Source: Puccinellia tenuiflora (taxonomy: Eukaryota; Streptophyta; Magnoliopsida; Poales; Poaceae). Taken from it: DNA of 64,000 bases. A program made the translations under genes and the position numbers. Where the stretch lies: assembly GCA_012064385.1 (NCBI GenBank), contig QRDG01001508.1, positions 365,431-429,430 of the forward strand, read 5' to 3'. This document shows, piece by piece, positions 46,601-56,294 of the stretch. Each line of letters opens with the position of its first letter. Positions within the stretch are counted from its first letter, which is position 1. The notes below the pieces were generated by a model that saw only the letters and a list, made by a program, of their open reading frames with translations, was not told where the DNA came from and made no database searches.

Positions 46601-47012
46601 CGTTTTCACTTCCGCACTTCATCTGTTCATCAAGAATGACCCGACGAAGATCATCATCATCGGACTGATCAACAATGACCTCATGCTCAACTTCGTCTCC
46701 CCCCATTGTAGTATCACCGTGTTCAGAGAACACAGGATAGTTGTCATCATCCTTTTCTTCAGGGTCTTCCATTATAACCCCTCTTTCTCCATGCTTGGTC
46801 CAACAAAAATAATTGGGCATGAAGCCTTGTCGCAACAGGTGGGAGTGTATGGTTCTTACGCTCGGGTAATTCCTCGTATTCCAACATTCATCACATGGAC
46901 AAATCATAAAACCATTCTTTATCTTTTTTAACTTAACCACATCGAGAAAACGATGCATGCCATCAATGAACTCGGGACGGCGTCGATCACCGTACATCCA
47001 TTCTCGGCTCAT
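43687..47012 (-). pseudogene. CACTA transposase, TNP2/TNPD type, with one frameshift
   Basis: The ATG at 47012 follows a TGCAG acceptor and reads MSREWMYGDRRRPEF. Residues about 2-75 match the transposase-associated domain (CPCDECWN with paired cysteines). Residues about 250-460 match Transposase_21, including the LSTDGLNPFG block with a catalytic aspartate. A one-base deletion near 45553 shifts the frame; the second part (stop at 43687) carries the DUF4218 region (LPVALRGLLPENVRVPIMKL) and the DUF4216 region (YYGCIQQIWELDYG). The protein cuts and pastes the element at its CACTA ends in the nucleus. Apart from the single shift it looks complete, so this copy was probably active recently. A donor exon upstream is not identified. 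Confidence 0.92.
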
Positions 47013-47180
47013 CTGCATTACATAAATACATCAAAAACCATTACACCAGCTAAATAATGAATAGAGATACGTGACTAAATTAATTAATACAAGTTCATCA
47101 CATTAAAACCAAAGTAGAGTAGTGCCCAAATGTAATACATAGTTCTCACGAAACATACATCAATCGAAACTAACATACAA

Positions 47181-47675
47181 CTATCTAAAGAATTTATATC
47201 CAACAACAAATGCGATCAGAATTGCAACCAAGGTAACTATTAAACCAACAGCATAATGATACCAAGCCTCTTGACTAATGACATATTTTCTAATCTTTTT
47301 AAGCTTGACGCGCATTGCATCCATCTTCATCTCGTGAGCAGCGACGACGTCGGCAAGCTCGACCCCGTGAGCATCAACAATGTCGGCAATCTTCAAGTCC
47401 AATGCCATCTTCTCTTCCAGGCATTGGAGACGAAGATCTTCACTTATCTTCAATTTTGCTTTCAAATCGTTGTTTTCTTTTTCTAAAAACTCGACAATAG
47501 GGTCGGCTAGAATTTCCGGTTCAACTAGCTCCTAAATAAAAATATATCTATGACAAGTTGGTCGGCATGATTGTTATAACCACGAAAAAAAATAGTTATA
47601 AAAATATACCACATCCGAATCATAGACCGGACGAGGGCCGACGAGAACGGATATCAAAACCATGACACTATACAT
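47181..47675 (-). CDS. CACTA accessory protein: coiled coil plus C-terminal membrane segment
   Basis: Two exons read cleanly. Exon 1 is 47675-47610 (22 codons, starting MYSVMVLISVLVGP), with donor GTATAT. Exon 2 is 47531-47181 (116 codons), after acceptor TTTAG. The 138-residue product has a heptad-rich helical middle (about residues 35-105) and a single hydrophobic segment near the end (YHYAVGLIVTLVAILIAFVV) followed by GYKFFR, a tail-anchor layout. No stop or frameshift interrupts it. It lies directly upstream of the transposase gene on the same strand, so the two may share a transcript. I do not know a function; membrane or nuclear-envelope tethering is only a guess. Confidence 0.65.
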
Positions 47676-48164
47676 ATAAAAAACACAAGAAAATTATACA
47701 AGAAATAATTATGCATTTAAATCATATAACTAACATTTTTTTAAATAAAAGATAAAAAAGAGTCTCACCGAGGTGGTGTCGGTTACGGAGCGGCGCGGGC
47801 GATCGACGGCGGTGAGGAGGGGACGGGACGACACTATATGAAACAACAAATTATACTTTAATTTGAGCTCAAAATGCATATAAAATAAATGAAATCCCTA
47901 ACTTAGGAATTTCATCAAACACCTTGCAAGCACTACAAAAATCAAACTAGCTAAACTTGCAACAAAATGAGCTAAACTTGAAATGCCGGAAGAGAAGATG
48001 AAGAAGTTGCTAACCCTTGTATACGGTGCCACAAATCTTCACAAATGTTGAAGGAAAATGGGGTGAATTAGATCTTGGGAGAGCGGAAAAATGGAGTTGG
48101 GCTCGGGTTGGTCAAAAAATGAAGCTGGCCGGCTCGGGGTGGAAGAAGATATATAGGCAGAGCC
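47676..48164. other. Upstream region of the CACTA minus-strand genes
   Basis: Between the accessory gene and the right subterminal repeats. A short GC-rich part (47780-47830) may be a leader exon. No other feature is recognised. Confidence 0.4.
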
Positions 48165-48479
48165 TCTTTAGTACCGGTTGTTATTGCCAACCGGTACTAA
48201 AGAGTAGCCTTTAGTACCGGTTGTTTAAAACAGCCGGTACTAAAGGGCTGGCCGTGGGCCACCAACCGTGGCAGCATGTGCACGAACCCTTTAGTACCGG
48301 TTGGTGTTAGAAACCGGTACTAAAGAGTAGCCTTTAGTACCGGTTGTTAACACCAACCGGTACTAAAGGGTTGGAGGCTTGGCGTAGCTAAACAACCGGT
48401 GCTAATGACCCCCTTTAGTACCGGTTTTTGGACAACCGGTACTAAAGGGGGTGCACCGTTGCCCCCTTTTCTACTAGTG
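48165..48479. repeat. CACTA right subterminal palindromes and terminal inverted repeat
   Basis: At least eight CTTTAGTACCGGTTG or complementary units in foldback pairs, ending TTTTCTACTAGTG at 48479. Confidence 0.93.
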
Positions 48480-50641
48480 TACCCCCACCGATGGAAGCAC
48501 GCTCGGTTCTTGGTTCTAGCTAAAAGCAATCGCAGCCTAGGCGGCAGGGATGAGGCAAAACACACTCCCCTAGGGCAACTCATCCAAGCCTTTTAGCAAT
48601 TTAATTAAGCATCACATGTATCCACCATGCCCGAATCATTCCATCAACACCAATATCATGGAATTAAATAACGGACAGCTAAGCAATGCTAAGCACAACT
48701 AAGCATGTATACCAACAATTATATTTAGTATCCTTCCAACACATCATGCCTACGGTTCATAGGAGGGGACAACATGTGATGGTTCAGGGGATAACATGCA
48801 TTCATAGGATAATCTACATCTCGATCAAGAGTGACATTTGAACCGCATGCAATATTATGGTGGATAAAATAAGTTTATAAAACCATGGGGGACTAGATGC
48901 CAAGAAGGTTAGGTTATCTCTTGCCTTGCTGCCGGGGCGTGTAGTGTGGTTCGTCGGGGTAGGTCGGGATGACCTCAACTCCGGAATCTATCGATACCCA
49001 AAATAATACAAAAGAACAAATAAATCACACGAACACAAGGTGCAATGCTCTATCACATGATGACATGTCAAATTGATGCAAGGATACCATAATATAAATT
49101 TAATAGAAAAATTAAACAGAGAGCCAAATAATTAATGCAATTATTTGGAAACAACCCCATATTTATCTTAGTGACCACATTACTTATAAATTATTACATT
49201 TTTAGAGAAGTGGCTCAAATATGCACGAACAAGACATAATTAAATAGGTTTTGTCCTTCCGATCATTTTGGTACATTATTCGTAAATTTGCGGAGCACCG
49301 ATGAATAAATAGCGGATTAAATAATTAATTGAATTTTAATTCTTTTCATCAAATTATGAATATCATTATTTATTTATTAATCTAAATGGGGTGAAACCAC
49401 TTTAATGAGTTAGAGAATTTCATAATCTTTCCAGAACAGATTCATTTACTTAATTTGGATTCCTAGATCTCAAGATATTAATTTTCAAAGTCTTGGTAAA
49501 TTCTCTGGCAGAGAAATTCCCCTTCTAAGTTTAACAACTTAACTGATTTGATAATTTTCTACTGACTTAACCACAACACCAAATGGAGTCAAACTAGTGC
49601 CATTGGGTAGATTAGTTGATGTACTTTTGATACCGTTTTAGTTTGGTATTTTTGGTTAAATCAAGTTTTAGGAACCATTTCCCAAAGATGGTATCAAAAT
49701 AATCTTTCTGAGTTTTCAGTTAAAACTAGCACATTTGTCATTTTTATTTCTAATTGGAGACTTGTCCAAAAATGAACATGGCTCGCATCTATGTGAAGAT
49801 GGCATGTTATACTACCTACATCATTTTAGTTTGCTATTTTTAGGCCTCTGGTTAAATAGGAACTTGTATGGGAAGTTGGCTGTCTCTGTTATTTCATGTG
49901 GTGGAGTAAACTGATTAGGTATCTTCCTCAAACTAGATCTTTTATATAGATTTTATTTTGGGGTTGACAACACTTGTTCATGCCAGTACACTAACCATAC
50001 TAACATGTTATGCCAAGACAAACTCCTAAATAAATGTAGGTGAATTAATATTAACAGTTCAAAACAGAACCAATTATCTGTTTTCAGAAGTTTCTGAAAA
50101 CAGACAGAACATAGCTACTTTGCCTAGATCATTTAGTCTTCTATATTGTTTAATTTGGAAAACCAATTCATGACTATGAATCTATAGGTTTAGCTCTTTC
50201 TAACCGTATGAAGTTTACAAAATTTGGTGGAGCAGATTAACCAGAATTTGCATGCAAAGGTGGCTAATCTACACAGGTTTTTCAGACGGCAGTTTTTCAG
50301 AAAATTCAACAGGGCGGGAACGCACTGTGGCCGTTGATCCAGAGATCGACGGCGCACAGCCGTCATGTACCTCCCGATGGAGGGAGAAGCAGAGGTGAAG
50401 GGGAGCGGCCGGGGAGGCTACCTGCCGGCGGTGGAGGGCTGCGGCGAGGATTGCGGTCGACGGCGGTGGTCCTGGGCGGCAGCTGGACGGCGGTGGCGTC
50501 GCCGGAGACGGGCAACGGTGGCGGCACGGCTTCGGCGGCCGAGCAGCTCGAGTGGAGCTCGAGCTCCTCTTCTGCGGCTTCTAAGCGAGGGAGAGGGAGT
50601 GGGTGGTGCTGGTGGTGAGGGTAGTGGCCGAGAAGGGGGCG

Positions 50642-50648
50642 TTTTATA
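50642..50648 (-). promoter_or_regulatory. Gypsy-B LTR TATA box (3' LTR copy)
   Basis: CCTATAAAACG on the minus strand, conserved at 59542-59548 in the other LTR. Confidence 0.5.
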
Positions 50649-51429
50649 GGTCGGGGAAGCTCGGGGCAGTGGGGGGGCAAGGTTGGCACGGCCATGCCGC
50701 ATGCGGCACGGGGGCGTGCGGGCGAGCGACGTGAGAGCTGGGGGGAACACGGGCGCGTGCCAGGGGGGTCAAGGGAGGTGTTGCACGTGCCGGGGCGGTC
50801 GGGGACGGCTCGGGCGGGCTCCTGTCGGCCGGGGGCGACTTCGTCATGGGCTGCCCGTAGGGTGCTCGACAGGTGGTCGGCTGTCGGTTCACCACCGTTT
50901 GCGGGCAAGGGGAAGGGCCAGGAGTGAAGGGCTCGGTCTAGGGAGCCTCCATGCGTCAAGGGCAAGCTCCAGAACATGTTGGGGAATTTGTTACTACTGG
51001 TTTGGACAAGGTGGGCATGGTGGTGGCCATGCCATGCCATGGCTGGTTAGAGCTAGGGTTTAGGGCATGGGGGGTGCTAGGGTTTGTCCAGAGAGTGTAG
51101 GGGGGGTACAGGGGAAGTGCTGGATAGAGAGGGGACAACAAATGGGCAAGCATGGGGCTGCCCTTTCATATAGGGTAGTGGCACTATTTGCACTATTTGC
51201 TACTAATGGAGTTTTAATGACAAAGTAAGAGAGAGGTGCAATGGTGCAATGGCTGGGATAAATAAGCATAGGGGTTTGGAATTTTAGGAAGTGTTTGCTC
51301 CCTTATTAATGTTTTCCACACTTTCTTTTGATTAAATTTAGCAATTTAGTAAAGGATGCTATGATGCAATGCAAAGAAAAAAGTGAAAATTTGGCCCATA
51401 TTTTAGGGTACCAAATCTGGGCTGTTACA

Positions 51430-51443
51430 AATCTACCCCCCTT
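51430..51443 (-). other. Gypsy-B polypurine tract
   Basis: On the minus strand AAGGGGGGTAGATT immediately precedes the 3' LTR start TGTAACAGCCC. Confidence 0.75.
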
Positions 51444-51498
51444 ACAGGAATCTCGTCCCGAGATTCTAGGTTTGAGTGAAGAAGGTGGGATATTCCTA

Positions 51499-53466
51499 TC
51501 AAAGACTAGATTCTTGCTCCCAAGTAGCTTCTTCTTCGGAATGGTTAGACCATTGGATTTTGAGGAACTTGATGGTCGTATTGCGGGTTTTCCTTTCCGC
51601 TTCATCCAAGATGCGGATTGGGTGCTCTCGGTAAGTCAGATCCTCCTGAAGGTCCAACACTTCATGATCAATCCCACGAATAGGATCTTTGAAACAACAC
51701 CGGAGTTGGGAGACATGGAACACATCATGTACATCCGGGAAGTTGGAGGGTAACTCGAGTTGGTAGGAGAGGTCTCCTCGCTTGGCTAGGATGGTGAAAG
51801 CGCCAACATAGCGAGGTGCCAATTTGCCCTTGATCCCGAAGCGGCGAACGCCCTGGAGGGGAGAGACTCGAAGGTAGGCCTTATCACCAATTTCATAGTG
51901 AACCTCCTGATGATGCTTGTCATAGTAACTTTTCTGCCGGGATTGAGCAGCCTTGAGATTATCCCGGATGATACGGACTTTCTCCTCGGCCTCACTGATC
52001 ACATCAGGACCGAAGAGTGGCCTCTCTCCGGTTTCAGACCAATTTAGAGGAGTTCGACATTTTCTCCCATATAGAACCTCAAAGGGAGCCATTTGGAGGC
52101 TAGCCTGATAGCTGTTGTTGTAGGAGAACTCGGCGAGAGGGAGGTACTTTTCCCAACCCTTGCCGAAGGAGATAACACACACCCGGAGCATGTCCTCAAG
52201 AACTTGGTTCACCCTTTCAGTTTGACCGTCGGTTTGAGGATGATAGGCGGTGCTGAAGTTGAGACGGGTTCCGAGAGCCTTCTGGAAGCTTTGCCAAAAT
52301 TTGGACACAAACAGGCTTCCACGGTCTGAAATGATCCTCAAAGGAACCCCGTGCAAGGGAACAATCCGGGCCATATACAGCTCTGCCAATTTAACGGAGT
52401 TGATATCCTCTCGAACCGGAAGAAAATGGGAGACTTTGGGTAGACGGTCAATGACTACCCAAATGGCATTGTTACCCTTTTGTGATCTTGGAAAACCGGT
52501 GATGAAATCCATACCCACATCATCCCACTTCCACTCGGGAATGGCTATGGGACGGAGGGTACCGGCTGGCCTTTGATGTTCAGCCTTCACCCGGCGACAG
52601 ACGTCGCATTCAGCAACGTAATCGGCGATCTCGCGCTTCATGCAAGACCACCAAAATTGAGGGCGAAGATCTTGGTACATTTTGGTACTACCCGGATGAA
52701 TAGAGATGGGCGACTCATGAGCTTCGGATAGGATCAACTCTTTTGTGTTCCCACTCTTGGGCACCACTAGACGGTCACCGAAGTAGACAACCCCATGATC
52801 ATCAATAGAAAAACAGTCGGCCTTCCCCTTTGCTATTTTCTCTTTGATCTCGAGGATTTCAGCATCATTTTGCTGGGCGGCCTTGATTTCATCCACAAGG
52901 GTGGATTTGATCTCCAGGCTAGCTAGGTATCCGGAAGGAACAACCTCCAGATTTAACCGAGCAAATTCCTCATGGAGAGCAGGTTGAGCCTTTTCAATCA
53001 TGATTGTGTTGCAATAGGCCTTGCGGCTCAAAGCATCAGCCACGACATTGGCCTTGCCGGGCTGATAGTTGAGGGTCACATCATAGTCTTTTATTAATTC
53101 CAACCATCTTCTCTGCCTCAAGTTCAGATTAGGCTGGGTGAAGAGATATTTTAGGCTTTGATGGTCGGAGTAGATCTCGCAACGGTTTCCCAATAGGTAG
53201 GGTCTCCATTGCTTCAGAGCATGAACCACGGTGGCAAGCTCTAGATCATGAGTTGGGTAGTTTTGTTCATGCGGTTTGAGTTGACGAGAAGCATAGGCTA
53301 CCACATGGCCTTCTTGCATTAGCACACAGCCTAAGCCTTGGAGTGATGCATCACAATAGACGACAAAGTCTTTGTCGGTGTTAGGAAGGACAAGCACCGG
53401 GGTGGTAGTAAGTTTGACCTTGAGAGTCTGGAAACTCTCTTTAGCTTTGTCTGACCACACAAACTA
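51499..53466 (-). pseudogene. pol: Gypsy-B pol: RNase H, integrase and chromodomain-like C-terminus
   Basis: The minus strand continues in frame with the RT after a single TAG at 53464-53466 (lysine expected). RNase H has D (VVYCDASLQG), E and D (IYSDHQSLK) positions. The integrase has an HHCC finger (CDVCRRVKAEH) and D (VGMDFITGF), D (IISDRGSLF) and E (GQTERVNQVLED). The last about 50 residues (HPIRILDEAERKTRNTTIKF, then EEATWEQES) match the degenerate chromodomain of chromoviruses, which steers integration to heterochromatin. The frame ends at 51499. Confidence 0.92.
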
Positions 53467-54880
53467 TTTGTTTTTCTTGAGGAGGTCAGTCAGTGCCTTG
53501 GCTATCTTGGAGAAGCCCTCGATGAATTGGCGGTAATAACCCGCCAACCCAAGGAAGCTTCGGATATCTTTGGCGGACTTGGGAGTTGGCCAATCCAGGA
53601 TTGCCAGAATTTTGTCTGGTATCATCGCTACTCCGGCAGCTGACACCACCTGACCGAGGAAAATGAGCTCCTTCAGCCAAAACTCACACTTGGAGAACTT
53701 GGCATAGAGGCGGTAATCTCTAAGCTTGGTCAAGAAAAGTCGAAGATGCTCAGCATGCTCGTCTTCGGTTTTGGAGTAGACAAGGATGTCATCGATGTAA
53801 ATGATGACAAACTTGTCGAGGTACTCGTGGAAGATGGAGTTCATCAGCCTCATGAATGTAGCCGGAGCATTTGTGAGGCTGAAGGACATGACGGTGTACT
53901 CATATAACCCGTAACAGGTAGTGAAAGTCGTCTTCGGAATATCCTCCTTTCGGATTTTAATCTGATGGTAGCCTGAGCTCAGATCCATCTTGGAGAATAC
54001 CGTTGCACCAGCTAATTGATCGAATAGGTCAGTTATTCGAGGAATGGGGTACTTGTTCTTGATGGTTACCGCATTCAGAGGGCGGTAATCAACAACCAGT
54101 CGAGGGACAGTTGAGTCCCTCTTCTTGACAAAGATGACCGGGCAGCCCCAAGGTGAGCTACTCGGCCGGATGAATTCCTTTTCTAGCAGCTCATCAAGTT
54201 GCTTCTTTAGTTCAGTTAGCTCTTCCGTTGGCATGCGGTAGGGCCTTTTGGAAACCGGGGCGGTTCCCGTAACCAACTCGATCACAAACTCCACGCTGCG
54301 ATCAGGTGGCATGCCGGGCAATTCCTCCGGAAAAACATCAGGGAAATCACACACCACGGCAACTTCATGCATTTCAGGCGGTGTGGTTCCTTCCAGGAAA
54401 CATAAGCTGATCTCCGGTGAGAGTGGAGTGGCAGCGGAGGGAGTTGCGGACGAGGGTGACCAATAACTCACCAGCCCGACAGTTGGGTGGATCACGGTGA
54501 CAGACTTGGCAGCACAGTCCAGGTTGGCCTGGTATTTGACTAACCAATCCATCCCCATAATTATATCTAGCCCATCTGACTTTAGTGCTATCAGCTGGAA
54601 CGGAAAGGACCAATAACCTATGGTAATCTGGACTTCCGGAGCAACCCATTTCGTGTGCCAACTAGAGCCTGGGGTCTTAACCACTAACGGGGAGTCCATG
54701 TTCACAAATGGAATTTGATGGTTGTGTGCAAAAGCTATTGATATGAATGAATGCGATGCTCCAGAATCAAATAAGACTGAAGCAGGGTAATCATTGATTC
54801 GAAGCGTACCCATTAGAACTCCGGGGTCCTCTTCGACTCCTTCAGCCGAGACGTGGTTCAGTCGTCCACGGCTGACACTT
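53464..54880 (-). pseudogene. pol: Gypsy-B pol: aspartic protease and reverse transcriptase
   Basis: The protease shows an intact DSG triad (SVLFDSGASHSFIS) and the MGMDWL block. The RT follows with PYRMPTEELTELKKQLDELL, SKMDLSSGYHQIKI and an intact YIDD active site (IIYIDDILVYSK). It is in frame with gag upstream and with RNase H downstream apart from the TAG at 53464-53466. All RT catalytic aspartates seem present. Confidence 0.92.
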
Positions 54881-55897
54881 GAAGCTTTGGCTGCTGGGGT
54901 AGAGGGTGCTGGTGCAGGTGCTGCGGTAGCTGCTGCCTTCTGTGGACACTCCCGGGAGTAGTGCCCCGGCTCGCCACAGTGGTAGCTGAGCCCCGGTGGT
55001 GCAGGAGGCAGCTGAGGGCAGACACCATTTCCAGCTGCACCCAAGGTCGAGGTAGCTGGGCGAGGCGGAGGTGGCCTGAATCCTGAAGGCTTTGGCGCGA
55101 AGGGTGCCTTAGGCACAGCGCTGAAGGGCACAAATACCCGGCACTTCTTGCCCTCAGAAGAAGAAGAGCTCTGGTTGTCGGTGGAAGCTGGCCTCTTGGA
55201 AGCCTCCAGCTCCTTCCTACCTTGCTCCATAGTGAGAGCATGGTTGTAGAGCTCCTGGTAGGAGGTGAACTTGAAGGGTAGGAGCTCGTATCGAAGACGA
55301 GGTGCGAAGACGAGGTGCGAGCCCCTTGCGGAAGAGGTATTGCTTGTCCTCATCATTCGTCACGTCCCGCGGGGCGTAACGGGAGAGGTGTTTGAACTCC
55401 CGCCCATAGGCTTGGACGTCCATGCGTCCCTAGGTCAAGTCCAGGAACTCCCTCCTCTTGAGCTCCGGGATGGGCTTCGGGATGTACGCCGCACGGAAAG
55501 CGGCGCGGAACTCCTCCCAAGTGAAGACATGGCTCGCGGCAACTAATGCCACGTGGCTCTCCCACCAGGAGACAGCGGCTCCATCCAGCAGGTAGGTAGC
55601 AAAGTTGACATGTTCCGCCGCCGGAACGTGAAGAGCGGCAAACTTGCGCTCTATAGCCCGAAGCCAATCATCCGCATCAAGCGGTTCCTTCGCTTCCGAG
55701 AAAGTGGGAGGTTGGGACCGCAGGAACTGGGTGAGAGTGGTGCAGTCCGTGTTCCTCTGTGCACCCTGCTGCACCAACTGCGCGAGTAGATTCTCGTTTC
55801 GCACTCGGCCCTCTTCAATAATAATCAAAACCTCCGCCATAGTGGGTGGCGGCGGTGGATCAGGATTGCTTGTTTCCCCACGACGGGTAGGAGCCAT
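54880..55897 (-). pseudogene. gag: Gypsy-B gag (one stop, one duplication frameshift)
   Basis: The ATG at 55897 (MAPTRRGETSNPDPPPP) starts a Retrotrans_gag protein (DWLRAIERKFAAL, ATYLLDGAAVSWWESH, EEFRAAFRAAYIP). A TAG at 55430-55432 replaces an expected glutamine. A perfect 13-bp tandem duplication at 55293-55318 then shifts the frame. The knuckle-like block YHCGEPGHYSREC has serine where the first zinc-binding cysteine should be. Confidence 0.9.
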
Positions 55898-56279
55898 TCT
55901 GAAGAATTGGAACAATGACATAGTTAGTAAACACCTTCGACAGATAGGATAGATCATTAAGGTGCTTCCAGATATAGATATTGGAGATGGCAAACACTAA
56001 GACAGATTTAGACAACCACGGTGACATAACGTCATCGTGGCGATATCAAACGGATATAACGGACTCGAGACATAACTGGACGGTAGAAACCCAACCCCGA
56101 GAACCTACAACATCGACACCAAACATAAAACAAATAGAGATAAGAAATCAGATTAGAGCGAGTTGGATGAGGAGTAAAAAGAATCCTAAGAAGGTTTTCA
56201 CAACTCATTTTTAGGTTATATATAGTTTTCAACTAGACTCGACATCGACCAACAGAAAGGGTTTCCTACAGGCAGTCCT

Positions 56280-56291
56280 GCTCTGATACCA
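56280..56291 (-). other. Gypsy-B primer-binding site (initiator tRNA-Met type)
   Basis: On the minus strand TGGTATCAGAGC, complementary to the 3' end of plant initiator methionine tRNA, lies three bases after the 5' LTR end. Confidence 0.9.
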
Positions 56292-56294
56292 ACT

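Larger units (their letters stand above)
23269..48479 (-). mobile_element. CACTA (En/Spm) transposon, 25.2 kb including the nested Gypsy-C
   Basis: The ends are CACTAGTAGAGAAAGGGGC (left) and the inverted equivalent CACTAGTAGAAAAGGGGGC (right), with a 3-bp target duplication TAC. Both ends carry iterated palindromes around CTTTAGTACCGGTTG, the presumed binding sites of the TNPA-like protein. Genes on the minus strand, from right to left, are an accessory membrane protein, TNP2 transposase, a small ORF, and a TNPA-like/Ulp1 fusion. Without Gypsy-C it is about 12.4 kb, the size of an autonomous CACTA. The transposase frameshift and TNPA-gene interruptions mean this copy is now inactive. Confidence 0.95.
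22170..51429 (-). repeat. Gypsy-B 3' LTR, interrupted by the CACTA element
   Basis: The two halves, 22170-23268 and 48483-51429, together match 56295-60330. In element orientation it starts TGTAACAGCCC at 51429 and ends GGGGCGCTACA at 22170. The interruption is at a TAC that is duplicated (23266-23268 and 48480-48482). Confidence 0.93.

Noticed and set aside
50363..51063. Proline-, serine- and arginine-rich open frames, repeated at 59137-59952
   Set aside because: They occur in both Gypsy-B LTRs because the LTR is duplicated, and they show frame-length differences between copies. They are not genes.
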